From Persicobacter psychrovividus (lineage in GTDB: Bacteria > Bacteroidota > Bacteroidia > Cytophagales > Cyclobacteriaceae), in the NCBI RefSeq assembly GCF_036492425.1, contig NZ_AP025292.1:62001-126000 (forward strand): DNA of 64,000 nucleotides, in the 5' to 3' direction. How positions within the stretch are numbered: position 1 is the stretch's first letter; the number at the start of each line of letters is the position of its first letter. The translations under genes were made by a program, and so were the position numbers. Under the pieces are notes generated by a model, which did no database searches, was not told the origin of the DNA, and saw only the letters and a program-made list of their open reading frames with translations. Positions 33,581 to 42,962 of the stretch are shown one piece after another.

Positions 33581-36118
33581 TTATCGAATGATGATCTTTT
33601 GACTATGTGTTTTTTCGTTTCCGATCAATTTCAGGATGTACATGCCTGAAGGGAAAACCGGTAAAGAAAGGTGATTTCCTTTCAGTGCGCTGTGGAATAC
33701 CTGGCGTCCTTCCATATTGATCAAAATCAGCTGATCGTAACCTTGAAGGTTTTCAAAATTCAGGTGATCCTGTACAGGGTTCGGGTAGATGCGCACTTGT
33801 TGCGCTGCAGGAGTTGAAGTAATCGCATCATCATTGTCCTCTTCTTCCTGATCGTCTTCATCTTCCTCTTCCTCCTCGTCCATCATCTGTTTATAGATAT
33901 CAACCTCGGTGATGGTATTCCAATCATTGCTTGAGTTGCCCTGACCAATGATTCTGACATATCGAACGGTTTGGTTGAAGGGGTAAACGGTTTGCTCAAG
34001 GGTATTTTGACTTTCCTGATTTGCAAGGATAATATCAAAAGTTTCGCCATCGGTACTACCTGCCAAGTCAAAATAGGAAGTTCGTTCATTGGCTTTGTTG
34101 AATGCGATCTGAACAATGTTGACCAACATTTCTTCGCCCAAATCATAGGTGATGTGTTCGCCTTTGCCGTTGGAAGCCCACAAAGTGCCGAAATCATCAT
34201 CAATCGTTTTATCAGCCGTATTGCCTTTGGCGGTTTCTTCGGAAGAAGCATAAACCTCTTTGATCTCCGCCAATTCACTGTTCGCAGGAATCTCAGGTGC
34301 TTCCTGTTGGATATTGATGGCCGTCGAAATCTCCCCGTCGGTAAGGGTCAGAACAGCCGATCGTTGTTCATCGGTATCATTGGCCGAAGCGGTAAGGGTG
34401 ATGGTTGCATCGCCGTCGCCACTGTTTTTATCGATCGTTAGCCAATCGCTGTCGGTGCTTGCTGTCCATTGAACATTGGCATAAACCATTATTTCAATTG
34501 ATGTTTCCGCTGCAGGAAGTGTGTTTGGCTCAGAGATGTTGATGTAGTTTTTGTCTTCTACTTCATTGTCCAAACTGCCTGTTGGCCCAACATCCTGTGG
34601 TCGCATTGGGTGATACATCATCGCTCCTGTGCTGTACTGATCAGCGCCAACGGTCGTTACTACTCCACGATCCTGTCCGTGAATATCCTTTAGATTGACA
34701 ATAGAACGGAGGTTGTCGAAATCTGGTGTGTTGGCAGTACTGAAATACAGGCTGTCGTTCAGCGCAAGTTGTGGATCAAAGCTTTTTACTTCTGCATCGG
34801 CAAAAGAAATATTACTTTCGCTGTTGGTCATCTCGCTACCCGATTGCGGATATACCAAGTTATTACTCCAATCAATGCCGGCGTGTTCGCTGTCATCGTA
34901 GAAGTTGATCGGGTCGTTGGTGGTGTTGATGATCAGGTTGTTGGCCAAGGTAATGTCCTCGATGCTTTTCGGGTAGTTGCCATTGTTGTCAAAACCCAAT
35001 TCAATACCATATTCATTGTCCACCAAAGTATTATTGGCAATCACTACACGCTGAGCGATAAAATGTTTGTTCAGTTTGCTGTCCTGTCCGTCGATCGCAT
35101 CTCCTTTAGTTATCGTAATCGGTGCATCCCAACGGTTACCGTTCAGTCCCTGAAAGTAGTTGTTGATCACCACATGATCCGTTCCATAAATACGGATTCC
35201 ACCTGTACCCAAATTCGCCCCTGCAGGAGAGGTTGAGGTTGGACGGCCACCACCGAAAAAGTAGTTGCCTTCGATATGGTTGCGGTTACCATGGCGCAAT
35301 GACAACACACCATAACAGCCCACGAAAGTGTTGTGGCGGATGGTATTGTCACATGATTTTACAGAAACGACCTCTGGGTCACCATCACAATTTTCAAAAC
35401 GGTTGAATTCTACGGTGGTGAAGCCACTCGACATCGACATCTCCGACCAACCGATACGGATGGACTCCTGCTCATTTACCGCACGGGGCCCGTTGTTGCG
35501 GAAGTAGTTGTGGTCGATGCGGTCGTATTGCGATTGGCGGTATTCTTCAGGATCACCGTTTTCGTTGTCCTTGTTATTTGTACCATCAATGGTGATGTAG
35601 TGCCCTGGTGTGGTTTTATTTTGGAAAATATTATGGTCGATGCGGTTGTGATGACTTTCGTGCTCAAAGTTTTTGTCGTCCCAAACGCCTTGAATAATCA
35701 GCCATTTGACGCTTCTGCCCTCTTCTGTGGGGGTCAGTTCAAATACATTCTGGGTAACACGCATGTTGTTACAGCCCTCAAGCTTTACCATCGTGGTGTT
35801 ATTGACCACATTGAAGGTAAATCCCTGAATGATCACATGTTCAGATCTTCTGAAGGAAAAATAAGCGTTTCCGGACATTTTGACGCCACCGACTTCTTCC
35901 GCCATAAATACAATCGGTTTTTCGGCTGTTCCTTGAATCTCGATGCTGGAAGCACTCAGGTCTGCATAGGTTCCGGATTTAACAATGATGGTGTCGCCGG
36001 CAACAGCAGCGGCCAACACTTTTCGCATGTCGCTTCGGTTATCGACAATCGTGGTTTCTGCCCACGCATTCAGACTAAAGAGCAGTCCGAATAATACAAA
36101 AATGGGGGTTGATTTCAT
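33581..36118 (-). CDS. PL6-family polysaccharide lyase (alginate lyase / chondroitinase B-like), T9SS cargo
   Basis: 845 residues. Signal peptide ~1-20, then a right-handed beta-helix of the PL6 family to about 520. The catalytic pair is visible as VSVKSCDN (Lys) and LSLRHGN (Arg). C-terminal to it are a BACON-like beta domain (~525-610, WTASTDSDWLTIDKNSGDGD), a discoidin/F5-8 C-type carbohydrate-binding domain (~625-740), an acidic linker of Glu and Asp, and a T9SS type A sorting domain (IYPNPVQDHL to the end). So it is exported across the outer membrane and probably surface-bound. Divergent from a sulfatase, which suits a sulfated uronate substrate. Confidence 0.93.
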   Translation of the reverse strand: MKSTPIFVLFGLLFSLNAWAETTIVDNRSDMRKVLAAAVAGDTIIVKSGTYADLSASSIEIQGTAEKPIVFMAEEVGGVKMSGNAYFSFRRSEHVIIQGFTFNVVNNTTMVKLEGCNNMRVTQNVFELTPTEEGRSVKWLIIQGVWDDKNFEHESHHNRIDHNIFQNKTTPGHYITIDGTNNKDNENGDPEEYRQSQYDRIDHNYFRNNGPRAVNEQESIRIGWSEMSMSSGFTTVEFNRFENCDGDPEVVSVKSCDNTIRHNTFVGCYGVLSLRHGNRNHIEGNYFFGGGRPTSTSPAGANLGTGGIRIYGTDHVVINNYFQGLNGNRWDAPITITKGDAIDGQDSKLNKHFIAQRVVIANNTLVDNEYGIELGFDNNGNYPKSIEDITLANNLIINTTNDPINFYDDSEHAGIDWSNNLVYPQSGSEMTNSESNISFADAEVKSFDPQLALNDSLYFSTANTPDFDNLRSIVNLKDIHGQDRGVVTTVGADQYSTGAMMYHPMRPQDVGPTGSLDNEVEDKNYINISEPNTLPAAETSIEIMVYANVQWTASTDSDWLTIDKNSGDGDATITLTASANDTDEQRSAVLTLTDGEISTAINIQQEAPEIPANSELAEIKEVYASSEETAKGNTADKTIDDDFGTLWASNGKGEHITYDLGEEMLVNIVQIAFNKANERTSYFDLAGSTDGETFDIILANQESQNTLEQTVYPFNQTVRYVRIIGQGNSSNDWNTITEVDIYKQMMDEEEEEDEDDQEEEDNDDAITSTPAAQQVRIYPNPVQDHLNFENLQGYDQLILINMEGRQVFHSALKGNHLSLPVFPSGMYILKLIGNEKTHSQKIIIR

Positions 36119-36400
36119 TTGGAATAAATAAAGTGATTTTTAAAAAGTGATGGTAATGTAATGAAAATTGGTATTTTGGTTGTTGGATTACCAAAATTAT
36201 AATTAAAAATTCACTTATTATTTTAACACTATCGCTTTGGTCAATCAACCGCATGATAAATGTCGCTTTTAAAGAAGCTTTAGATATTCATGATCATGTT
36301 ATGGCTTAATTTTTATTTCAATTTGTAAATCGAACAGGTATTTATAGGCAGGGGTGTTATTATGCTGCGAAGCAATTTTTTTCAACTAAAGTCATTACTC

Positions 36401-37834
36401 ATGCAAAGACCATTCACCGTTTACAGTCTGTTGTTTTTTTTGGGCTGGTGTGGGAGCACCTTGCCGCTATGCGCTCAGCAAGATACCCGTCCCAACATTA
36501 TTTTCATTATTACTGATGATCAACAGGTCGGATTATTAGGGGTTGAAGGCAACCCGACCGCTCACACCCCTAATATTGATCGCATTGGTAAGGAGGGCAT
36601 GCTTTTCAAAAATGCCTTCGTTACCACTCCCCTTTGTTCGCCGAGCCGTGCGAGCTTCTTCACGGGGAATTATTCGAGCAAGCATTTGGTGATCAATAAT
36701 GATAAAATTGGTCTCGATGCGATCAGTCATACGCTCAATACCTGGCCTCGACGTTTGCGGGAAACGGGCTACGAAACGGCTTTTATTGGTAAATGGCATA
36801 TGGGCTTGGATGATTCCCGTCGTCCGGGCTTTGACCGTTGGATGAGCTTCAAAGGTCAGGGGGATTATGTGGATGGGGTGATCAACGATGAAGGGTTGCG
36901 GAAGCAAACCACGGGCTATATGACCGATATTATCAATGATCATGCGGTGGAGTTTTTGCAGAGAGCACATGATAAACCCTTTGCGATGATTGTGGCACAC
37001 AAAGCCGTGCACTGGCCGATCATTCCCGCTAAAAGACATGAAGATTTATATTCAGATGTGAAGTTTGAAATACCTGAACCACCCAAAGGAGATTTGGAAG
37101 GAAAGCAGGTGTTGTCCTCCAAATTTGAGCGAAAGCCTGTTTATGCCCTGGAGAATGTGATGCCCGAAATGCCTGAGTCAAGACGTGGACGAAGCAATAC
37201 GCCCTCGAATATTTTTGCTGATGAGCACCGCTGTATGCAGAGTGTGGATGATGGTGTGGGCGCTATGTTGAAGCAATTGGAAGACATGGGCGAACTTGAT
37301 AATACCCTGATCATTTATGTAAGTGACAATGGCATGCTGATGGGCGAACACGGACAGTTCAATAAAAAACGTTGGGCGTATGATCCTGTGCTTCGCATCC
37401 CGATGTTGATGCGCTATCCGAAGTTGATCGAGGCAGGAAGCACCCGTGAGCAGATGGTGCAGAACATCGATGTTGCTCCGACCATCCTCGAATTAGCAGG
37501 CGTTGAACCGATCGAACCGATGCAGGGAACGTCCCTTTTGCCGATCCTGAAAAATGAAAAAGCACCGTGGAGGGAGTCGATGCTCCATGAATATTTCTTC
37601 GAAAAAGTAGTGGTGCATGTGCGTCCGTGGCAAGCCGTGCGTACCGAAGAATGGAAATATATCCACTATACCGAAGGCACTTTCGATGATGAGCTTTACC
37701 ATCTCGCCAACGATCCTGAGGAGATCCACAACCTCGCCAATGACAAAAAATACAAGAAACAACTGGCGATCATGAAGGCAGAATTGTTGAGGCTGACGAT
37801 GAAGGAAGATGTGAGGAGCGGGAAGGTGAGGTGA
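36401..37834 (+). CDS. sulfatase (S1 family), secreted
   Basis: 477 residues from ATG 36401, which gives a normal signal peptide (MQRPFTVYSLLFFLGWCG to CAQQ); ATG 36362 would add 13 residues. Metal-binding NIIFIITDDQQ and the formylglycine site CSPSR (Cys79) in PLCSPSRASFFTG are intact, so it should be a working Cys-type sulfatase needing the anaerobic or FGE maturase elsewhere. A second metal site lies at SDNGMLMGEHGQF. Paired with the PL6 lyase across a 282-nt divergent region: desulfation plus lyase cleavage of a sulfated polysaccharide. Confidence 0.93.
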   Translation: MQRPFTVYSLLFFLGWCGSTLPLCAQQDTRPNIIFIITDDQQVGLLGVEGNPTAHTPNIDRIGKEGMLFKNAFVTTPLCSPSRASFFTGNYSSKHLVINNDKIGLDAISHTLNTWPRRLRETGYETAFIGKWHMGLDDSRRPGFDRWMSFKGQGDYVDGVINDEGLRKQTTGYMTDIINDHAVEFLQRAHDKPFAMIVAHKAVHWPIIPAKRHEDLYSDVKFEIPEPPKGDLEGKQVLSSKFERKPVYALENVMPEMPESRRGRSNTPSNIFADEHRCMQSVDDGVGAMLKQLEDMGELDNTLIIYVSDNGMLMGEHGQFNKKRWAYDPVLRIPMLMRYPKLIEAGSTREQMVQNIDVAPTILELAGVEPIEPMQGTSLLPILKNEKAPWRESMLHEYFFEKVVVHVRPWQAVRTEEWKYIHYTEGTFDDELYHLANDPEEIHNLANDKKYKKQLAIMKAELLRLTMKEDVRSGKVR

Positions 37835-37855
37835 TTTTTGAGGTGGATGAAATGA

Positions 37856-37888
37856 AAAAAGCAACCTGATGTGGGTTGCTTTTTTTGT
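37856..37888 (+). terminator. intrinsic terminator of the sulfatase gene
   Basis: GCAACC / GGGTTGC stem, T7 after it. Confidence 0.8.
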
Positions 37889-37906
37889 GAGGGAGTAGAT
37901 TTCCCT

Positions 37907-38350
37907 TTAGAAATTCAAAACCGCCCTTTGCGCCTTCGCCAATGATTTTTTAGCATAATTTAAGTCAATCCCAAACTCATCAATCTTCATCGGATTGTCC
38001 AAAACACGGGATTGCAAATCATACTTCCCCTTGAACTGATTAATCGACCGCAGCGTCACACTCACATTATCCGGATGATTAACAATCTCCGCAATCTGCT
38101 CATTCGTGTGCGTCGCCCGATACCTCATGAACAACTCCTCCGCCGAGATGATGTGCTCATAATCGTAGCGATCCCCACCCCGCAAGGGCTTGCCTGTATA
38201 GCAATCAGTGTACAGCGCCAACCGCTGACCATCAAATGCCTCGCCCCGCTTCAAGGCTTCCTTTTGCATGGCCTGCTTGCGGAGCTTGAAGGCTTCATCG
38301 ATTTCTGTGCGGGAGTAGGGGCGGGTGATAGAATTAGGTTGTATAGTGAA
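37907..38350 (-). pseudogene. HNH-type nuclease module without its own start
   Basis: Open frame of 148 codons, directly after and in frame with the TAA of the disrupted HNH gene. The first ATG is at 38269 (120 residues) but similarity-like sequence (RPYSRTEIDEAFKLRKQA) continues upstream of it. It contains DCYTGKPLRGGDRYDYEHI, which parallels DAYTGKTIKGAESSPDHI of the upstream gene, and later TLRSIN versus TDRGVN and FGIDLN versus FDINRN. So it is a divergent paralogous HNH module. It could be a truncated gene, a displaced C-terminal toxin-like module, or a short active nuclease from ATG 38269. Confidence 0.5.
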
Positions 38351-39123
38351 TTAACTTAAACTAAAGTATAAAGCACAAAGTGCAAGAATGTTTGATATGA
38401 ATAAAAACACATAAATATACTTATTATTGTAGCCTATTTTTACATTACTTCCACTTGCATTTACTTTTTTCAAGATTTTTTCATGTGCGTTAATTTTGAC
38501 TCTTAATTGTTCAATTTCACGATCATGTCTTTCATCTGTTTTGGCTTGGTGAGCTAATTCCTTGTCATGTCTTTCATCTGTTTTGGCTTGGTGAGCTAAT
38601 TCCTTATCATGCCGTAAGTCTGTAGCTTCTTGATGCTCTAATTTGATAGTGTTATTAGCTCCAACCTCTTGTATGTCTTCTATTTTTTTTTGTTGGTCTA
38701 TAAACGCTTTTGCCTGTTGAATTAAGTGATGAGCAAATTCTTCCCCTTTATTGTTTAATTTTTTAAGTTTCCCATCTCGATCCCTAAAACCGTTCTTTGT
38801 CATTTCAGACATATGGTTAAACATACACTGAGAAAGGTATAAAGAAGAACATGAAAATTTCACAGCTTCTTGAATTAGCTGATTCATCTCACTTACAGCT
38901 TCGTTTGTCTTGATTAGAGCTTCAGAAGTTGCCTGTGATTGACGTTTAGTTTTACCGAAACCCAAAAAACCACCAGAGATATCTTTTGCTTGAATGGCCT
39001 GTGCTTCAGCTTCCTTTATCCTTTTTGAAAGGTTATCAATCTTCTTAAAGATTTTAACTGATTCAAGTTTTGATGAACGCTCAATCTCATTGTGAGATAA
39101 ACTAGTGACGCGTCAAACAAACA

Positions 39124-39642
39124 ATGTCTGTCATTAATCGGTTCTTCCTAAAAAAGAATATGAGCCGCTATACTGTTGAACTGACTAATGAAGAAAGATC
39201 TGCTTTGAGGGAGATCATTTCGAAAGGATCCCATAAATCCCTCAGAGTTATAAATGCTCTTATTCTCCTAAACAGTGATGAATCGGGTGAGGAACCAAGG
39301 AAACCCTATGAAGAAATTGCATCTGCTCTAAATGTAAGCTCTAAAAAAGTGGAGCGCGTTCGAAAACGTTTTGTGGAAGAAGGTTTTGAGGTTACTTTGA
39401 ATGGAAAAAAACGAGATCCCTCCAGTTACAGGGTTAAATTTGATGGAGACCTTGAGGCTCATATTATTGCACTAAGTTGCAGTAAACCTCCTCAAGGAAT
39501 GGCTCAATGGTCATTAAGGTTATTGGCAGATAATGTGGTTGAATTAAACTATACTGATAGTATTTCACATGAATCAGTTCGATTAATTTTAAAAAAACGA
39601 GCTGAAGCCTTGGCGAGTGCAAGGATGGGTAATTCCTCCTGA
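39124..39642 (+). CDS. IS630 transposase ORF A (element 1)
   Basis: 172 residues (160 if ATG 39160 is used). N-terminal helix-turn-helix DNA-binding part: LTNEERSALREIISKGSHKS, YEEIASALNVSSKKVERVRKR, with the typical MAQWSLRLLADNVVEL linker. The frame ends just after an A7 tract (39591-39597). A shift of +1 (or insertion of one A) at that tract joins it to ORF B as LKKNELKPWRVQGWV, which is the natural IS630 sequence. Confidence 0.85.
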   Translation: MSVINRFFLKKNMSRYTVELTNEERSALREIISKGSHKSLRVINALILLNSDESGEEPRKPYEEIASALNVSSKKVERVRKRFVEEGFEVTLNGKKRDPSSYRVKFDGDLEAHIIALSCSKPPQGMAQWSLRLLADNVVELNYTDSISHESVRLILKKRAEALASARMGNSS

Positions 39643-40300
39643 GCAAAATGGTGAGTTTGTTGCTCATATGGAGCAGGTTCTCGATGTCTATAAACGCCCC
39701 TACGATAAAAACCATCCTGTAATTTGTATGGATGAAGGGGGAAAGCAATTGATTGGTCAAACTCGGACTCCTATTGAAGTAAAGGGAGCTAAGGGCGTTC
39801 AAATAAAGGAGGATTACGAATATAAACGCAATGGTGTATGCAATATCTTTGTTGCGAATGAACCGCTAAATGGGAAAAGGTATGCTCAGGTTACAGACCG
39901 AAAAACAAAATCAGATTGGGCAAAATTTATCAGGAAATTAATTGATGAGCATTACTCTGAGTGCAATAAAGTTACGGTAGTATTAGATAACCTAAAGACG
40001 CATACTATCGGGGCTTTTTATGATACATTCTCACCAAAGGAGGCAAAACGGATTGTTGATAAGATCGAATTTGTTTTCACCCCAAAACATGGAAGTTGGT
40101 TAAATATGGCAGAAATTGAGCTCAATGTTTTGGGTAAGCAGTGTCTGTCACAAAGAATAGCTGATAAAGAAACATTGCAAAAGCAAGTGGATGCTTGGGT
40201 GTCTTACAGAAATGCCATTACCGCCTCTATCAATTGGCAATTCACCACGGAAGATGCCAGGATAAAACTAAAGAGGTTATATCCGACAATAGAGGCTTGA
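39617..40300 (+). CDS. IS630 transposase ORF B, DDE catalytic domain (element 1)
   Basis: 227 residues in frame +1 relative to ORF A. DDE residues are visible: VICMDEGGKQ (first Asp), VVLDNLKTHT (second Asp), and HGSWLNMAEIELN (Glu). It has no credible own start and is probably made as a fusion with ORF A by recoding at the A7 tract. The last bases are inside the right inverted repeat. Confidence 0.85.
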   Translation: MQGWVIPPEQNGEFVAHMEQVLDVYKRPYDKNHPVICMDEGGKQLIGQTRTPIEVKGAKGVQIKEDYEYKRNGVCNIFVANEPLNGKRYAQVTDRKTKSDWAKFIRKLIDEHYSECNKVTVVLDNLKTHTIGAFYDTFSPKEAKRIVDKIEFVFTPKHGSWLNMAEIELNVLGKQCLSQRIADKETLQKQVDAWVSYRNAITASINWQFTTEDARIKLKRLYPTIEA

Positions 40301-41050
40301 CATAACACTAGGTAGATGGTTTTTAGCAGTCTGTTCCCCTCTGTCAATTGCATCATTTAAAGAGTTTCTATTGATATCAAAATGTTCTTCATTTGTAATC
40401 TCTCTATTGCTTGACTTCTTATTTGCCCATTCATCTTTATCGAGGTCACTCATTGATTTGTTGACTCCTCTATCAGTGCAAGCTAAGTTACCTTTATCAG
40501 TGGCAAAGTCGGCTTTCTGTTCATCTGAAAGCATAAACCCCCCATCTTTATGGAATTGAGATAATGACTTTATATGATCAGGACTACTTTCAGCGCCTTT
40601 TATCGTTTTTCCTGTATAAGCATCAGTAAGGTTGTCATGAGAGTCTAATTGTTTCCTTGTAAACTCAGCACCGACTGAATTTTTTCCACCTCCAGCAAAA
40701 GATTTTCCTTCTGAATTTTTACCTCTGTCATATAAGTCCCTTTTATATTTATCTTCTTTTTTTGCATAAATACCTCTTTTATGTTGAGCTGTTTTTTGAT
40801 TTGCATTGTGGATAGTCGTTACATTTCCCCCGTCTTGGTTAGAAATGATCATACTCGCAAGTCCGAATTGTGATGTGATTGATGATGTGATTGAGTCTTT
40901 GCACTGATTTAATAATCCTTGCGTGTCTTTAGAAGTCATTTGTTCTCTCAGACTTTCCATTTCTTCCATTGCTTTGCTGTGCCCTTCGTCGACTTTTATT
41001 TTAAAAGAGCTTATTTTATCTAGTGCGATAACCCTTAAATACCACCCGAT

Positions 41051-41680
41051 TTAAAACCCACCAAAACACCACTCAATTGGCTTTTTCCATCTTTCATTGT
41101 AATACTCAATATAGTTGGTGATTTTTCTTTCTAAATTAGGGACCGAGTTAAATTGCCCATTACGAATTACATGCTTCTGTAAACGGCCAAACCAATTCTC
41201 TATTTGGTTCAACCAAGAGCAATGTTTTGGAGTATATTGAAATCTGATTTTATGGTCTTTATCCTCTAAAAATTCCATCCTGGACTTCATCGTCTTTAAT
41301 ACTCCACACCGTCCTTTCTTACCTAAATCACTGTCATAATTTACTTTATCAGCAATTAGCTTGACTAATGACTCTGATTTATGTGTATTAAGCTGGTCTG
41401 CAATAAAAACGATTTTTTTGTTAGGGTATTTATCGATGATTGACTCTATAAATTTACAAAAATCCTCCTCATTCCGAGTCTGTCCAAGTTGATATTTGGT
41501 GACCTCGCCGTCCATTATATTCAGGCCTGCGATTAAACAGGTCGTTCCGTTCCGCTTGTATTCTGGGTCTACTCGCTTAACTTGACCGCTTTTTGCTGTG
41601 GTTATTTTTATGTTTTGTTTAGCTTGAATACCCGTCTTTTCATCCACAGAAATAGTCACAACATCGTCTGATTGCTCCAA
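41051..41680 (-). CDS. IS630 transposase ORF B, DDE catalytic domain (element 2)
   Basis: 209 residues from the first ATG, though the true frame extends upstream to the A7 tract at 41778-41784 (reading LKKNELSPHKTEYWIHPKIG). DDE residues: ISVDEKTGIQ, FIADQLNTHKS, HCSWLNQIENWFG. Expressed as a fusion with ORF A by the same frame change as in element 1. Confidence 0.85.
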   Translation of the reverse strand: MEQSDDVVTISVDEKTGIQAKQNIKITTAKSGQVKRVDPEYKRNGTTCLIAGLNIMDGEVTKYQLGQTRNEEDFCKFIESIIDKYPNKKIVFIADQLNTHKSESLVKLIADKVNYDSDLGKKGRCGVLKTMKSRMEFLEDKDHKIRFQYTPKHCSWLNQIENWFGRLQKHVIRNGQFNSVPNLERKITNYIEYYNERWKKPIEWCFGGF

Positions 41681-41759
41681 ATAAACACTGCAAACATCAG
41701 AAACACGGTCGTTATGCTCCTGTTGGTCACCTATTTTTGGATGTATCCAATATTCAGTT

Positions 41760-42269
41760 TTATGAGGACTTAATTCGTTTTTTTAAAAGTCGACCAACAT
41801 GACTTGATGAGATTTCGATTCCCATTTTCTTCGCTTGCTCACTCAAAGACTCATGAGACCATTCAGTGATTGGAACATCATAATCTTGAGGATCTTGGCA
41901 GCTTAATGTTTGCACTTGAATTTTTTCTTCGGCAGTTAAACGAGGTTTCCTTCCGCTTCTTTTAGAATCAGTTAATTGTTCATAAATAAGTCGGATAAAT
42001 TCAGTATCTCCTATTTTATTTTGGGTTTCATCTAACTCATTGATTGCGTCCCATTTATTAAGCCATCTCTTCACTGTATTGGGATCTGCTTTTTCATTAG
42101 CACAAATCTCTTTGAAGCTTAACCCCTTATTAAAATGGTACACAAATGAGGCTCGGCGACGAATATTTGAAGGCGTCTTCCCACTATTAATAATTCTAAA
42201 TAGTAGTCTCTCTTCTCGCTCCGTCAGATCAATGACAATAGATGTTTTTCTTCCCATACAGTGATTCAA
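41760..42269 (-). CDS. IS630 transposase ORF A (element 2)
   Basis: 169 residues with an N-terminal HTH region (LTEREERLLFRIINSGKTPS, SFKEICANEKADPNTVKRWL) and linker (TEWSHESLSEQAKKMGI, SSHVGRLLKKR). It terminates shortly after the sequence TTTTAAAAAAACGA, identical to the site in element 1. Confidence 0.85.
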   Translation of the reverse strand: MNHCMGRKTSIVIDLTEREERLLFRIINSGKTPSNIRRRASFVYHFNKGLSFKEICANEKADPNTVKRWLNKWDAINELDETQNKIGDTEFIRLIYEQLTDSKRSGRKPRLTAEEKIQVQTLSCQDPQDYDVPITEWSHESLSEQAKKMGIEISSSHVGRLLKKRIKSS

Positions 42270-42372
42270 GAAAAAATCATGCTAAATTTAGGGGGTGTAG
42301 CACTAGGCTATCTAATTCTTTAAGAATTGCTTTCTCATCTAGAATTTCGAATTCGGTCTGATGTTTTTTCAT

Positions 42373-42962
42373 AGTGATTTATCAATTAGGTTCTTTTGCG
42401 AATTTAGAATTGATTGTAATTACAGTTTCCCGAGTACTTCAGTGTGATTCTGTATGTTGGCATAGTTTTTATTAGCTGTGTAGCTATTATTATTGATGTT
42501 AAAAAGTCTATTTTTTTTGTATTTAAAAGGCTATAAATGATGATTTAGCCTTTTAGTTCAATTAATCAACCGAATTTAGCTGTTTTTTTGTTGTTGGCAT
42601 GGCTTGTTTATTGCAGCTGTGTAGCTAATGATTGTTTTTTGGGAAGTGGTGTATGCCTGTTACGTTTACAGGTAGAAGAGGTGTTTTCTGCTGATGATAT
42701 CCACGCTTATTTTTGGGGAGGTGCTGAGCTCAGATGATTTTGAGTACAGTAATTTTATCCACCTTATGTGGTTTTTTGGAGCTCTTATGAGGGAATAAGA
42801 GATTCGGATCTGTTTTGGGCAGTTGGTGGCCTTTGCTTGGGGTGTTGCTATTTCGTTCATGGTAAATTGGTGCTTGCTGTTGTTTACCAAAACGATTAAA
42901 AAATGATAAGGTATAGCTATGTAGCTATGAGATACTGTAATATCTGATCAAAAAATGCTAAC
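42373..42962. other. gene-free AT-rich region upstream of the HNH gene
   Basis: 590 bases without a supported gene. Contains an imperfect direct repeat, TGTTGGCAT..TTTATT..AGCTGTGTAGCTA, near 42457 and 42594, plus a related AGCTATGTAGCTATGAGA near 42914. Base composition is unlike the neighbouring core genes, which suits an acquired island. Confidence 0.5.

Larger units (their letters stand above)
39105..40308 (+). mobile_element. IS630-family insertion sequence (element 1)
   Basis: 1,204 bp flanked by TA target duplications (39103-39104 and 40309-40310). Ends are imperfect inverted repeats: GTGACGCGTCAAAC at the left and GTGTTATGTCAAGC read inward from the right. It lies antisense to the HNH gene it interrupts. 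Two overlapping transposase frames. Confidence 0.88.
41023..42303 (-). mobile_element. IS630-family insertion sequence (element 2)
   Basis: 1,281 bp flanked by TA duplications (41021-41022 and 42304-42305). Inverted ends GTGCGATAACCCTTAAAT and, inward from the other side, GTGCTACACCCCCTAAAT. Distinct from element 1 in sequence, but same family, same target gene and same A7 recoding site. Its transposase runs in the same direction as the interrupted HNH gene. Confidence 0.88.
38351..42372 (-). pseudogene. HNH nuclease / coiled-coil / membrane-anchor gene split by two IS630-type elements
   Basis: Three minus-strand pieces (42372-42306, 41020-40311, 39102-38351) join into one 1,533-nt frame (510 aa + stop) once each IS and one TA copy are removed. 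Start: MKKHQTEFEILDEKAILKEL. Junction 1 reads KELDSLDKISSF, junction 2 reads KNHLPSLSHNEIER. Domains: N-terminal coiled coil (1-60); HNH-like module around residues 150-250 (DAYTGKTIKGA..DHIKS..KGNLACTDRGVN); long coiled coil (260-450) with two 42-bp direct repeats (38524-38607) coding RHDKELAHQAKTDE; and a C-terminal membrane helix (YIYVFLFISNILALCALYF). Probably a membrane-tethered nuclease, perhaps toxin or defence; function not known. Confidence 0.85.

Noticed and set aside
42666-42890. 74-codon minus-strand ORF in the AT-rich island region
   Set aside because: No similarity, no promoter or terminator, and repeats nearby; composition not convincing.
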